64,000 nucleotides of DNA from Candidatus Fermentibacterota bacterium (GCA_030620115.1 JAUXFG010000002.1:1-64000), one strand, 5' to 3'. Counted from the stretch's first letter, positions 44,278 to 53,447 are shown. Notes: generated from the sequence alone by a model not told the origin. A program made the numbers and translations.

Positions 44278-44305
44278 GGTGAGGGGGCTAATCGGCCCCC
44301 TCACC
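44278..44305 (+). terminator. Rho-independent terminator of the FG-GAP gene
   Basis: 11-bp perfect stem GGTGAGGGGGC/GCCCCCTCACC with loop TAATCG, followed by GTTTCGT, 40 bases after the stop codon. Confidence 0.8.
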
Positions 44306-44380
44306 GTTTCGTCCTGCCTCGCATCGCGAGTGGAAGATGGGCACAAGTGGGGTCAGGGTACCAGGAAGAAGTCAACGGGG

Positions 44381-44514
44381 GCAAATGGGGGACGTTGCTG
44401 AAACTCGATCAATCGTCGGTCAGCAAGGCCGCTCGGCAGGGAGAGCAACTCTGCCGGGAGCTGGGAGTCACGCTTGAGCCCCAAGAGTCCTAATTTCAGC
44501 AACGTCCCCCATTT
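44381..44514 (+). mobile_element. Collapsed RAYT element: left end fused to C-terminal codons
   Basis: Left end GCAAATGGGGGACGTTGCTG and right end CAGCAACGTCCCCCATTT are inverted repeats. Between them a 33-codon open stretch reads LLKLDQSSVSKAARQGEQLC and RELGVTLEPQES-stop (TAA 44490-44492), the tail of the same RAYT type as at 45391-45681. GTTGCTGAAA occurs both in the element end and at the internal LLK codons, so the gene body appears lost by deletion between these 10-bp matches. Confidence 0.75.
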
Positions 44515-44541
44515 TTTATCCTAAGAACGATTGAGCCCCAG

Positions 44542-44559
44542 GGTGAGAAGTCCGGGCTA
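44542..44559. repeat. MITE-like repeat, copy 5 (single arm)
   Basis: GGTGAGAAGTCCGGGCTA only, identical to the complement of the consensus left arm; the rest of the element is missing. Confidence 0.6.
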
Positions 44560-44593
44560 ATACTTCGAGGTTACGATTGCAATCAGTTTTAGC

Positions 44594-44622
44594 TTGCATT
44601 TGCAAACATTCTATGTTATCAT
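44594..44622 (+). promoter_or_regulatory. Probable hicAB promoter
   Basis: TTGCAT (44594-44599), 17-base spacer, TATCAT (44617-44622). Transcription would begin near 44629-44630, coinciding with the hicA ATG, so the message may be leaderless. The spacer contains the palindrome TTTGCAAA-like ATTTGCAAAC, a possible operator. Confidence 0.45.
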
Positions 44623-44629
44623 TCCATTC

Positions 44630-44884
44630 ATGAATGTGAAGCACAGAAAAACACTTGCAGCTATCTACACAGATCCGATAAACGGCAATATTGAATGGGG
44701 CAGGATTGAAGCTCTTTTTCTCCATCTTGGTTGTCGAGTCATTGAAGGAACCGGTTCAAGTGTTACCTTTGAGAAAGATGGCATCCGGTCTTATTTTCAC
44801 CGACCACATCCTGCCAAGGAAGCACTCAGATACCGCGTCAAAGATGCCCGTGCATTTCTTACAACCCTAGGAGTCAAGCCATGA
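44630..44884 (+). CDS. hicA: HicA-family mRNA interferase toxin
   Basis: 84 residues from the ATG at 44630. The sequence has the dsRBD-like HicA pattern IEWGRIEALFLHLGCRVIEGTGSSVTFEKDGIRSYFHRPH, with the catalytic His in the FHRPHPAKE region. HicA cleaves mRNA in the cytoplasm unless bound by HicB. The variant with an N-terminal RKTLAAIYTDPINGNIEW leader is common in chromosomal copies. The stop overlaps the hicB start (ATGA). The AT-rich upstream region contrasts with the surrounding sequence. No clear Shine-Dalgarno is present. Confidence 0.88.
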   Translation: MNVKHRKTLAAIYTDPINGNIEWGRIEALFLHLGCRVIEGTGSSVTFEKDGIRSYFHRPHPAKEALRYRVKDARAFLTTLGVKP

Positions 44885-45216
44885 AGGGAATAAGCTACAA
44901 AGGCTACTCTGCCCACATAGAATTCGACCCGGAGGATCGCATTCTTGTTGGTCACATCATCGGCATACGCGATGTCGTTGGCTTCCACGGAAAATCTGTA
45001 AAGGAGCTTGAGAGAGCCTTTCATGAAGCCGTTGATGATTATCTCGCAGCGTGTAGGGAGCTTGGTCAAGAACCCAATAAGCCCTATTCCGGTAACCTTA
45101 TGCTGCGGGTCCCAACTGAAGTTCATGCTGCTGTTGCAGCAGCCGCCGAAGCCAATGGGAAGAGTATCAATCAATGGGCAGCTAGAGTTCTTGCGTCAGC
45201 AAGTCATGCTCATTGA
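44881..45216 (+). CDS. hicB: HicB-family antitoxin
   Basis: 111 residues. N-terminal partial RNase H-like domain (YKGYSAHIEFDPEDRILVGHIIGIRDVVGFHGKSVKELERAFHEAVDDYL) and C-terminal ribbon-helix-helix DNA-binding domain (GNLMLRVPTEVHAAVAAAAEANGKSINQWAARVL). It neutralises HicA and, through the RHH domain, should repress the hicAB promoter. Coupled to hicA by a four-base overlap. Confidence 0.9.
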   Translation: MKGISYKGYSAHIEFDPEDRILVGHIIGIRDVVGFHGKSVKELERAFHEAVDDYLAACRELGQEPNKPYSGNLMLRVPTEVHAAVAAAAEANGKSINQWAARVLASASHAH

Positions 45217-45390
45217 CAAATGGAAAGGTCTGCAATACTGCGCTGTAACGAGGGGAACCGGGCTTGCATATTTGGTGAAACGATTGAATTCCTAATAATT
45301 GGCATTGGCTCATGACGAGCCCTGATGTTTCTGTGGATTTCGGCCTGTGAACGCGTGGGGTCCGCATTCCGTAACGGGCAAATGGGGGAC

Positions 45391-45681
45391 GGCAAATGGG
45401 GGACGTTGCTGGAATTAGGACTTTCTTGGGGCGGGCGACTTGGGCTTTTGACGTGTTGGTAGAGGACATCTACGGAGGTGGAAAATCGAGACCACAAGCC
45501 AAGGCACGCAGTCTGTTCTGTTACTGGGCGACTCGCGAGCTGGGGATAACAGCGACAGTTGCTGAAACTCGATCAATCGTCGGTCAGCAAGGCCGCTCGC
45601 CGGGGAGAGTATCTCTCCCGGGAACTGGGAGTCACGCTTGAGCCCCAAAAGTCCTTATTCCAGCAACGTTCCCCATTTGCC
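45391..45681 (+). mobile_element. Defective RAYT element with 40-bp terminal inverted repeats
   Basis: Left arm 45391-45432 (GGCAAATGGGGGACGTTGCT...TTCTTGGGGC) and right arm 45642-45681 (GCCCCAAAAGTCC...CATTTGCC) are nearly perfect complements. The interior keeps a RAYT tail, KARSLFCYWATRELGITATV in one frame and LLKLDQSSVSKAARRGEYLS in another, so a one- or two-base indel lies near 45550. A second, outer pair GGGGTCCGCATTCCG (45349-45363) and CGGAATGCTGACCCC (45770-45784) encloses it. Confidence 0.8.
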
Positions 45682-45844
45682 CTCATTTGCCTTGAACTAC
45701 CTATCCGACGAGCTAGCGATATACAAGCGTTTATTCCCTGAGATCTGTGAAAAAGTCCAAAGACCAATGCGGAATGCTGACCCCCGATCACGATCACGGA
45801 TTCTTCGAATCAGCCGCGAGGGAAAGGTCGACCGTGCTCTCGTG

Positions 45845-47269
45845 TCAGGGGAGATTCCACACGAACTCGCGCTCGCCTGCGTAGTTGGAGCGCGCCAATT
45901 CGGCGTTGAGGTCATCGACCGCCACGATAACGAAGGACCATTCGCTCCCGGGGTCGCCGATGCCTGCGGAGAACGTGAAGGTAAAGACTTCCGGAGACAA
46001 CAGCGCCAGCATGTTCCCGCCTCCGGGTTCGAAGCAGGCATGGTTCTCCTCGCCATGGCAACAATGGGAGCTCGCCCACGGATAAGGCGACCAGTACAGC
46101 ACCAGGTCGCTTCCCACCACCCGGGCAGCGAGGGAAATGCCCTCGCCTTGCACATGCCTCAGGCTCGAGTTGCTCGCGTGGTAGCTGATCTGAGGAAACC
46201 CATACGCATCAAGCGATAGGGATGGGAAGGAGCCGCCACCCATGCCCGGGGCATTGACTCGCTCCAGGTGCCAGATGGTTCCCAGCATGGCGGCAAACGT
46301 CAAACCGCGCGCGCTTGCCTCCCAGTAGGCGATCCGTGGCGCACCGTAGTCGTCGACTGCCAGGGACGCATACATGCCAGCATGAAAGGCGTCGTCGACC
46401 ACCTGGGTGTGCCATCCTTCGCCATTCTTGAAGGCATACTTGAGCCGTTTCGGGAGATCGTCGTAGAAGTAAACCTGTTCCTGATAGCCGATATGAGGGA
46501 AGCCCTGCGCATCGAGATCCAGCGACGCGTACGCCCCGACACAGCCCTCGCCATCCGCGATCTCGATGCTCCAGCCTGCTGCGCCTCGGTAGGCATACCT
46601 CAGATCCTCGGGATGATCGTACCACGAATTAAGGCAATAATCGCAGTAACCCACATGGGCACGGTCCGCGTCATCGAGCTTCAGCGAGGCCCACTTGCCT
46701 CTGTTGCCCCCGCTATCCACCAGCTCGAGGTGCCAGCCACCGGAATCCTTATAGGCATACCTGAGATCGCCGCCCCATTGGCTCGTGGACCAGTAGTAGG
46801 CAATGTGGGGGAACCCCGTCTGATCCAATGCCAATGAGGTGGAGCCCCCAAAGTAGGCCTCGGTCTGCACGGTCTCGATGTACCAGCCATCGCCGTCCAT
46901 GTACGCGTAGCGAAGGTCAACCGAACCGAAGTAGCTGATGTGAGGAAACCCGGCAGCATCCAGTGCAAGCGATGTGTACCACCCGACCCTGTAGGAGGTC
47001 GTGTCGACAACGGCCGTGTGCCATCCTGTGCCATCCTTGTAGGCATACTTGAGGTGCTCGTTGGTTTCGTCGTAGTAGCTGATATGGGGGAACCCGCCGG
47101 AATCGATGGCAATAGAGCACCACATGCCGACATCTCCTGCGGTATCCACTGTCTCGGAATCCCATTCAAGCCCTGTGGCCATGTGCGCATTCCCCGCGAG
47201 GCCGAGAATCACAAGGCTGCGGGTCAGGAATCTCGCAAGGCCGCGCGCTATGACGTGTGTCGAGTGCAT
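45845..47269 (-). CDS. Secreted protein with seven propeller-like repeats
   Basis: 474 residues from the ATG at 47269, five bases after GGGAGGTG; it opens a signal peptide (LARFLTRSLVILGLAGNAHM). Seven repeats of about 45-60 residues follow the pattern SLALDxxGFPHISYxxxxLRYAYxDGxGW, with Asp, Gly-Phe-Pro-His and Tyr positions conserved. Seven copies suggest one seven-bladed beta-propeller. No catalytic motif recognised. The end lacks a FlgD-like sorting domain but contains a short Cys-rich stretch (SSHCCHGEENHACFEPGGG). Probably surface or secreted. Confidence 0.78.
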   Translation of the reverse strand: MHSTHVIARGLARFLTRSLVILGLAGNAHMATGLEWDSETVDTAGDVGMWCSIAIDSGGFPHISYYDETNEHLKYAYKDGTGWHTAVVDTTSYRVGWYTSLALDAAGFPHISYFGSVDLRYAYMDGDGWYIETVQTEAYFGGSTSLALDQTGFPHIAYYWSTSQWGGDLRYAYKDSGGWHLELVDSGGNRGKWASLKLDDADRAHVGYCDYCLNSWYDHPEDLRYAYRGAAGWSIEIADGEGCVGAYASLDLDAQGFPHIGYQEQVYFYDDLPKRLKYAFKNGEGWHTQVVDDAFHAGMYASLAVDDYGAPRIAYWEASARGLTFAAMLGTIWHLERVNAPGMGGGSFPSLSLDAYGFPQISYHASNSSLRHVQGEGISLAARVVGSDLVLYWSPYPWASSHCCHGEENHACFEPGGGNMLALLSPEVFTFTFSAGIGDPGSEWSFVIVAVDDLNAELARSNYAGEREFVWNLP

Positions 47270-47448
47270 GGGGCACCTCCCGGCGTCACTCCGCCCATGA
47301 GATGATGAACACAACCCCAGGCTCACCTCCGTTAACAATAAAGCGGAAAGACGACGGAATGGCAACTGATCCACAACCCGGAATCCACGACGTTGAGAGT
47401 GTTGTTCTCGGGCGTCGGCATCGACAAGTGCCAGGGGGTCAACAGCCT

Positions 47449-47595
47449 GGGGTCAGGGTACCAGGAAGAAGTCAGGGGAAAGCCGCGAGCTCCGATTTTG
47501 ACAATAACCCTCCGTTGCCGATTTGTGTCGGTTTTCGAGAAACGAGTGGATCAGAACCAGACTGTCAGTTCGGTGAGTGCCGGGGCGACGTAGCT
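47449..47595 (+). repeat. GGTACCAGGAAGAAGTC repeat, copy 2
   Basis: GGGGTCAGGGTACCAGGAAG followed by the blocks shared with 29319-29470. Preceded at 47434 by a further GGGGTCAACAGCCTG start. Confidence 0.75.
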
Positions 47596-47923
47596 ACGCT
47601 GTGATATTCCCCGGTCAGAATGGCAAAACCCGCCCGGCCGACCATCTTGGATTGAGATTGAACGGTGCAAGAGATGGTGTGCTCATGCTATCTCCCGTAA
47701 TCGCTGTTGGATAGCCGTATCTCCATTATTGTAGAGACTTCTCATCGCCCCAAGCGAAGTCCAAATGCCCTCGATCCCCTCAGATAATCTGTTGCTTTCT
47801 CATCTTGAAGGCGTTATGTATGTGGATATCCACTGGCAAAACGGTTATAGAATCTTTTTGGGAGCCTTGAGAAACCCATCGTACTGAGGTATTCTGCAGC
47901 AAGATCTTGAGGAGGGGAGGCCA
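47596..47923. other. Intergenic region, possible decayed coding fragment
   Basis: About 330 bp before the antitoxin gene. On the minus strand near 47690-47800 a start-less 38-codon stretch ends LYNNGDTAIQQRLREIA-stop, which looks protein-like but matches nothing I can name. Nothing else supported. Confidence 0.3.
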
Positions 47924-48160
47924 ATGGTCCTGGTCAAAGCGAAGGTAGTGGACTCCACCCATCTGGAGCTCTTGAAGCCCATCGCGGTACGTAAGGGACT
48001 AACCGTGCTTGTCTCGGTTGCCGAATCGGGGGACAAGGATGCCGAGCGGCAGCAGTGGCTCGCCGTTTCCGCTGAGTCTCTTCACGCAGCATACGGCGAG
48101 CCGGAGCCGGACTATCCCGCCTCCATGGTCAAGGAGAGCAATCCGGACTACGGTACATGA
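47924..48160 (+). CDS. Probable type II antitoxin
   Basis: 78 residues with GAGGGGAGG four bases before the ATG. The N-terminal beta part (VKAKVVDSTHLELLKPIAVRKGLTVLVSV) is of the small swapped-hairpin type used by AF2212/AbrB-like antitoxins. The C-terminal tail (WLAVSAESLHAAYGEPEPDYPASMVKESNPDYGT) is the partner-binding type seen upstream of PemK/MazF-like toxins. The next reading frame overlaps its stop by four bases, as in such pairs, but is damaged. So this may be an antitoxin without a working toxin. Confidence 0.65.
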   Translation: MVLVKAKVVDSTHLELLKPIAVRKGLTVLVSVAESGDKDAERQQWLAVSAESLHAAYGEPEPDYPASMVKESNPDYGT

Positions 48161-48342
48161 CGGAACAGGTCTTGTTGCGGATTCCTCAATCCGTTTGGGC
48201 TTCCTTGCCGTCCTTCGAAGTTCGGGGGGAAATCTTGGGAAAATCGACAAGGCTCCCGATGAAGTTTCAGGTCAGAGAAGTCCTATCTGATGGAGATCGC
48301 GCATCCCCCGAACATCAAAATCGTTGTCCGGTAAATCTCTAG
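48157..48342 (+). pseudogene. Decayed PemK/MazF-like toxin reading frame
   Basis: 61 codons beginning MTEQVLLRIPQSVWASLP at the ATGA overlap with the antitoxin. VLLRIPQS resembles the strand-1 opening of PemK-type toxins, and a second frame (LGFLAVLRSSGGNLGKIDK) resembles the following RPAVVLR region, implying a frameshift near 48200. Beyond about 48278 the frame is made of the palindrome-bearing repeat. Toxin length would be about 110 residues, so at least half is lost. Confidence 0.4.
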
Positions 48343-48369
48343 TAAATCCATGGATTTACTAGAGATTTA
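48278..48369 (+). repeat. Repeat ending in a 38-bp perfect palindrome, copy 2
   Basis: GAAGTCCTATCTGATGGAGA onwards matches 39802-39894; the palindrome at 48332-48369 is identical to that at 39857-39894. Only the upstream half shows substitutions. Confidence 0.85.
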
Positions 48370-48803
48370 TTCCAATACCAGAATCCGGGTAGCGCCTCAT
48401 TGGCACCGCGAGCTGGGCATACCGACAATAGACTCTCAGCTCGACCACGTTTCTCCATCTCACCATAGCCTTCCACATGCGTGCCAGCCCTTGCGAAATC
48501 GGGGTCAACAGGAGAACTTGGCACGAGTTTTGATCCCAGTCAGACGACAGTGATAAAGAGAGAAGCCAAGTCCGGATTCCTTATATTGGGGTTCGCACAG
48601 GAATAGGATCGCAGGCAGGGAAAAATCACAGGCAGGGACGCCTGCGCCACTGAGCTGCGCCACTGAGCTGCCCCACTTGGCAAGGCCGAAAGATGGGACA
48701 TCATAATGGGAGATTATTCCCGAGCGGATCTTGGCACGCATATTCGGACATGGACCGGGGTGGTTTTGGGCCACACCAGATTAAGTCATAGGAGGATGAT
48801 GTG
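48370..48803. other. Intergenic region upstream of ppdK
   Basis: About 430 bp. It holds a GGGGTCAACAGG start (48501), the sequence GGTTCGCACAGGAATAGG (48592-48609) also found at the dctQ stop, and a short tandem duplication CCACTGAGCTGCG/CCACTGAGCTGCC (about 48647-48672). No gene seen; the ppdK promoter should lie here but I cannot place it. Confidence 0.5.
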
Positions 48804-51515
48804 ATGGCGAAGCAAGTATATCTTTTTGGACTCGGTACGGCTGATGGTTCCGTTCAAATGCGGAATCTGCTTGGCGGAAAAGGTGCGGGTCTGGCCGAGA
48901 TGACCAACCTGGGGCTGCCTGTGCCCCCTGGATTTACGATCTCCACGGAAGTCTGTACCTACTACGAGACGAATAATCACCAGTATCCCGAAGGCATGAA
49001 AGAGGCCGTGAAAGACGCATTGAGAAAGGTCGAGGAGAAGATGGGGCTCGTATTCGGCGATCCCGAGAAGCCACTCCTCCTCTCGGTGCGGAGCGGCGCC
49101 AGAGTTTCCATGCCGGGAATGATGGATACGGTACTGAATCTCGGACTCAATGATCAGACCGTTGAGGGCCTCATCAAGATGGGCGGGGATGCCCGGTTCG
49201 CATATGATAGCTACCGCCGATTCGTGCAGATGTACGGTGATGTGGTGTTGGGCCTTAAGCCGACGTCGAAGACGGAGGAGGACCCTTTCGAGGTCAACAT
49301 ACAAGAGAAAAAGAATGAAGTAGGCGCAAAGCTCGACATAGACCTCTCCACTGAAGACTTGAAGGACCTGGTAGGAAGGTTCAAGCAGGCCATCCTGTCC
49401 GCCACAGGAAGTGATTTCCCCGAGAATCCTGAAGATCAGCTATGGGGATCCATTGGTGCAGTGTTCGGGTCGTGGGACAATGATCGGGCAATCGCATATA
49501 GGGAATTGAACGGGATCCCGGATGATTGGGGAACCGCGGACAATGTACAAACCATGGTCTTTGGGAATATGGGCCCTGACTCGGGAACAGGTGTGGCATT
49601 CACCCGTGACCCTGCCACAGGTGAGAAGAAACCGTACGGTGAGTACCTCATGAATGCCCAAGGAGAGGACGTCGTTGCAGGTGTCAGGACTCCATTGCCG
49701 CTTTCGGATCTCAAGACTTCCCGCCCCGAGATCTATGATCAGCTTATCTCGACCTTTCAGCGCCTGGAAGATCACTTCAAGGACATGCAGGACGTTGAGT
49801 TCACCATGCAAGAGGATCACCTCTGGATGCTCCAGACCAGAACCGGGAAACGAACCGGGTTCGCCGCGGTGAGAATCGCGGTGGAGCTTGCTGAAGAGAG
49901 GCTCATCGATGAGAAAACCGCGCTGGAACGAGTAGACCCTGAACAATTGAACCATCTACTCAGACCCGTCTTCGATCCGGAAGAGAAGAGAACCGCCATC
50001 TTCCAAGAAAACCGGCTCCTGGCCAAGGGTCTGAATGCAGGCCCCGGGGCGGCCAGCGGCAAGGTGGTATTCAGTGCTCCTGATGCGGAAGAGTGGCGAT
50101 CCAGAGGAGAGAAAGTGATCCTTGTCCGGATCGAGACCAGCCCAGAGGATATCAGAGGCATGAACGCCGCAGAAGGAATCCTTACGGCCCGGGGCGGCAT
50201 GACCTCCCATGCGGCATTGGTGGCGCGGCAGATGGGCAAGGTGTGTGTCGCCGGCTGCGGTGCGCTGAACATCGACTACTCTCAAGCTCGGATGACCGTT
50301 GGCAGCAAGGAGGTCAGAGAGGGCGATACTATCAGTATCGATGGCTTCACCGGCGAAGTGATTGCCGGAGATCTCTCCACGCGTCCTTCGGAGGTTATCC
50401 AAGTGCTCATCGAGGGTTCTTTGAAGCGCGAAAAGTCAGCCATGTTTGGGAAGTATCAGAAGCTCATGCAATGGGCTGACAGATTCCGCCGACTCCGCGT
50501 GCGAACCAATGCGGACCAGCCTGACCAGGCGCGGAATGCCATCGCATTCGGGGCGGAAGGGATTGGTCTGTGCCGGACCGAGCACATGTTCTTTGGGGAG
50601 AGCAAGATTACGGCTATGCGCGAAATGATCCTGGCCGCAAACTTGGAAGATCGAGAGAAGGCCCTGGCCAAACTCCTTCCCATGCAGCGGGAAGACTTCA
50701 GAGGCATCTTCCGAGCCATGGACGGATATCCGGTCACCATCAGGACCCTTGATCCTCCGCTTCACGAGTTCCTTCCGCACGACGAAGACAAGATCATTGA
50801 CCTCGCCGCCTCCATGGGAGTGGACGCTGATCAACTGAAAGCAAAGGTCAAGAGTCTGCATGAAAGCAACCCCATGCTGGGGCATCGCGGCTGTCGACTC
50901 GGCATCTTCTACCCTGAGATCACGCGGATGCAGGCAAGGGCAATCTTCGAAGCCGCATGTGAGGTGGCGAAGGAGGGTATATCCGTCATGCCGGAGATCA
51001 TGATTCCCGTGGTTTTCGAGCGCAATGAATTTGCCGACCAAGAAAAGATCGTTCGCCAGGTAGCCGAGCAAGTCTTCCAGGAACGGGGGATGAAGGTCGA
51101 TTACCTCGTGGGCACGATGATCGAGCTCCCCCGGGCCGCCATCACCGCAGCTCAAATCGCACGAGATGCCGAGTTCTTCTCATTCGGCACCAATGATCTG
51201 ACACAGACCGCCTTGGGCATCTCTCGTGACGACGCAGGCACCTTCCTGCCACGCTACATAGAGACTGGCATTTTACCCTTTGATCCGTTCCAATCCGTGG
51301 ATAGGGAAGGGGTCGGCGAGCTCATGAAGTGGGGTGTGGAGAAGGGACGGACAACTCGACCGGACCTAAAGGTTGGCATATGCGGTGAACATGGAGGAGA
51401 TCCCAAGTCGGTCGAATTCTGTCACGAGATCGGTCTGAACTATGTGAGCTGCTCTCCGTTCCGTGTGCCAATTGCCTGTCTCGCCGCAGCAAGGGCGGCA
51501 ATCAACGACGACTAG
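48804..51515 (+). CDS. ppdK: Pyruvate, phosphate dikinase
   Basis: 903 residues from the ATG at 48804, eight bases after AGGAGG. The enzyme interconverts pyruvate + ATP + Pi and phosphoenolpyruvate + AMP + PPi in the cytoplasm. The N-terminal ATP-grasp part starts [31 protein letters not shown] and contains [26 protein letters not shown]. The phosphorylated histidine is in [18 protein letters not shown] near residue 468. The C-terminal TIM barrel has [28 protein letters not shown] and [15 protein letters not shown], with the catalytic Cys in [11 protein letters not shown]. Full length. It is followed after nine bases by the PP2C-like/PQQ gene. Confidence 0.96.
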   Translation: MAKQVYLFGLGTADGSVQMRNLLGGKGAGLAEMTNLGLPVPPGFTISTEVCTYYETNNHQYPEGMKEAVKDALRKVEEKMGLVFGDPEKPLLLSVRSGARVSMPGMMDTVLNLGLNDQTVEGLIKMGGDARFAYDSYRRFVQMYGDVVLGLKPTSKTEEDPFEVNIQEKKNEVGAKLDIDLSTEDLKDLVGRFKQAILSATGSDFPENPEDQLWGSIGAVFGSWDNDRAIAYRELNGIPDDWGTADNVQTMVFGNMGPDSGTGVAFTRDPATGEKKPYGEYLMNAQGEDVVAGVRTPLPLSDLKTSRPEIYDQLISTFQRLEDHFKDMQDVEFTMQEDHLWMLQTRTGKRTGFAAVRIAVELAEERLIDEKTALERVDPEQLNHLLRPVFDPEEKRTAIFQENRLLAKGLNAGPGAASGKVVFSAPDAEEWRSRGEKVILVRIETSPEDIRGMNAAEGILTARGGMTSHAALVARQMGKVCVAGCGALNIDYSQARMTVGSKEVREGDTISIDGFTGEVIAGDLSTRPSEVIQVLIEGSLKREKSAMFGKYQKLMQWADRFRRLRVRTNADQPDQARNAIAFGAEGIGLCRTEHMFFGESKITAMREMILAANLEDREKALAKLLPMQREDFRGIFRAMDGYPVTIRTLDPPLHEFLPHDEDKIIDLAASMGVDADQLKAKVKSLHESNPMLGHRGCRLGIFYPEITRMQARAIFEAACEVAKEGISVMPEIMIPVVFERNEFADQEKIVRQVAEQVFQERGMKVDYLVGTMIELPRAAITAAQIARDAEFFSFGTNDLTQTALGISRDDAGTFLPRYIETGILPFDPFQSVDREGVGELMKWGVEKGRTTRPDLKVGICGEHGGDPKSVEFCHEIGLNYVSCSPFRVPIACLAAARAAINDD

Positions 51516-51524
51516 GAGATACAG

Positions 51525-53447
51525 ATGATCGGTGTGCTCCGGCTTCAGAGTGGGGCAGGCACTCTCCTTGTTTATCCGGAAGTAGATCCGGGCACGGGAG
51601 AGCTCATCCATCTGGTGATGGTGGCGGCGCAGGGCTATCAGGAACAAGAGGTGGCAAGGGCAGTCGCCTCTTTTCTGGTCCATGCGAGCGGTGATACGGA
51701 CGCATGGATGGCGGGTCCCGGGCCCATGCTCACCAAGGCGCTTGCACAGGTGGAACCTATCACCGTCCAGGGCGGGCTCTTGCTCAGTTGTGCGGTATGC
51801 ATCCGCAAGGGACAGATGGTGGAGACTGCATTTGCTGGTGATATCGAGGTGAGGCTTGCGCGGATGCACAAGACGGAGTGGTTCGAGGGGAGCCGGAGCC
51901 AGGAATCGGGTCTTACCACCGCAACCTTCGGCATTGCTGCTGACGATGTCCTGGTGATCACCACACAAGCCCTCATGGACGAAATGACCGCTGAGGAGCT
52001 GGCCAAGACGGTTCTCGTTGCGGACCCGCCCGAGGCGGTCAATCGTGTGGAGAGACGCCTTCAGAATGCCACGTTTCGCGACCCGCAAGCAATCATTCTG
52101 GCTTCATTTCGGAAGAACCTCCCCGCCATGGGGGAACCGGGCAGTCCGGCCAAGGTTTTCCCCGGCTTGTTCGGGATTTCCCAACCCCGCAGGCACTTCC
52201 CGAAAATCGCGCTTCCCGTAGGCCTGGCGGCAGTGGTGGTCGCCATCCTCTTCGTGATATTCGGCACCAATCTCTTCCGGGAGCCCGGCCCAGGCGAGCC
52301 CGGCATGGTGCGGGAACGAGAAACAGACCGGCAGCCGGTGGAAACGACCAAGATCCCGGCAGCGGAACCAGAAACCACCGTGATCGAATTGCCCCCTGCT
52401 GTCCAACCTCCGACTGATTCAGTGGCGAGGATTCCTGCAGCGGTCACCGAGCCTGACGAACAAGAACCCCTGGGCAAACCAGGAGAACTTCTGTGGAAGG
52501 TGAGAATCGGCGGCAGCAACTTCTCTTCTTCTCCATGTGTGGCGGGGAAGAAGATCTATGTGGGGAGCAAGGATACCCATCTCTATTGCCTCTCCACCTC
52601 CAGTGGAGAAGTCGTGTGGAAGTACAAGACGGATGGCGGGATTGGATCATCGCCGCTCATCGTGGACGACAGACTCTGCTTCGGGAGCTATGACAGTACT
52701 CTCTACTGCATCAACCGCCACTCCGGTGAGCTTCTCTGGAAACAAAAGGTCAACAATCGTATCGCGACAAGCCCTGAGGCTCGCCACGGGATGGTTTTTT
52801 GCGGCAGCGATGACCATTCACTCTACGCATGGAAGCTGTCGACTGGCGCGCCAGTCTGGAATCGCGAGACCGGCGATGTCATTTGGGCCAGACCGGTGAT
52901 TCTTGATGAACAGCTGTTTATTGGAAGTCTCGATGGCCTGTTTTATTGCCTGCACCCAAAGACCGGCGAGATACAGTGGAGTCAGGAGGCGGGAGGAAAG
53001 GTCTATGCGTCGGCCGCACTCGCGGGTCGAAAGACGGTGCTGTACGCCTCTGCTGCCGGGCACATCAGGCGAGTCACCCGAGACAGTGGTGACCTTATTT
53101 GGCAGAGCAATTTTGGTTCTATCTACTCCACGCCTGTCTTTTTTGAGGATCTGATCTACTTTGGCAGCAAGGATGGTCTTTTCCATTGCCTGGCCGCTGA
53201 TAAGGGCAATCAGATATGGAGTTTCTCAACCACCAGGGCCATACGCTCCTCACCTGTCATTTCAGGGAATACCGTGTACGTTGGAGGATATGACGGAAGA
53301 CTCTACGCCCTGAACCGGGATACAGGCAAGAAACGCTGGGAGTTTGACACAAAGTCTCGTATCTATTCCACGCCGGTTGTCTCTGGCGGTCGTGTCTTCT
53401 TCGGAGATCTGACGGGCTGGTTCTACGCGTTGGCCGCTTCTTCCTAG
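51525..53447 (+). CDS. Membrane protein with PP2C-like N-terminal domain and eight-bladed PQQ-type propeller
   Basis: 640 residues. Residues 1-205 look like a PPM/PP2C phosphatase core (LVMVAAQGYQEQEVARAVASFLVHA; FGIAADDVLVITTQALMDEMTAEELAKTVL; RDPQAIILASF), but the metal-binding DG and GD/DN aspartates are not all evident, so it may be inactive. A single membrane span (IALPVGLAAVVVAILFVIFG, about 226-250) and a Pro-rich linker lead to a C-terminal domain of eight PQQ-like blades (SSPVISGNTVYVGGYDGRLYALNRDTGKKRWEF type). By topology the phosphatase-like part is cytoplasmic and the propeller periplasmic: a sensor layout like some Ser/Thr kinases. It sits nine bases after ppdK, suggesting co-expression. 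Confidence 0.8.
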   Translation: MIGVLRLQSGAGTLLVYPEVDPGTGELIHLVMVAAQGYQEQEVARAVASFLVHASGDTDAWMAGPGPMLTKALAQVEPITVQGGLLLSCAVCIRKGQMVETAFAGDIEVRLARMHKTEWFEGSRSQESGLTTATFGIAADDVLVITTQALMDEMTAEELAKTVLVADPPEAVNRVERRLQNATFRDPQAIILASFRKNLPAMGEPGSPAKVFPGLFGISQPRRHFPKIALPVGLAAVVVAILFVIFGTNLFREPGPGEPGMVRERETDRQPVETTKIPAAEPETTVIELPPAVQPPTDSVARIPAAVTEPDEQEPLGKPGELLWKVRIGGSNFSSSPCVAGKKIYVGSKDTHLYCLSTSSGEVVWKYKTDGGIGSSPLIVDDRLCFGSYDSTLYCINRHSGELLWKQKVNNRIATSPEARHGMVFCGSDDHSLYAWKLSTGAPVWNRETGDVIWARPVILDEQLFIGSLDGLFYCLHPKTGEIQWSQEAGGKVYASAALAGRKTVLYASAAGHIRRVTRDSGDLIWQSNFGSIYSTPVFFEDLIYFGSKDGLFHCLAADKGNQIWSFSTTRAIRSSPVISGNTVYVGGYDGRLYALNRDTGKKRWEFDTKSRIYSTPVVSGGRVFFGDLTGWFYALAASS

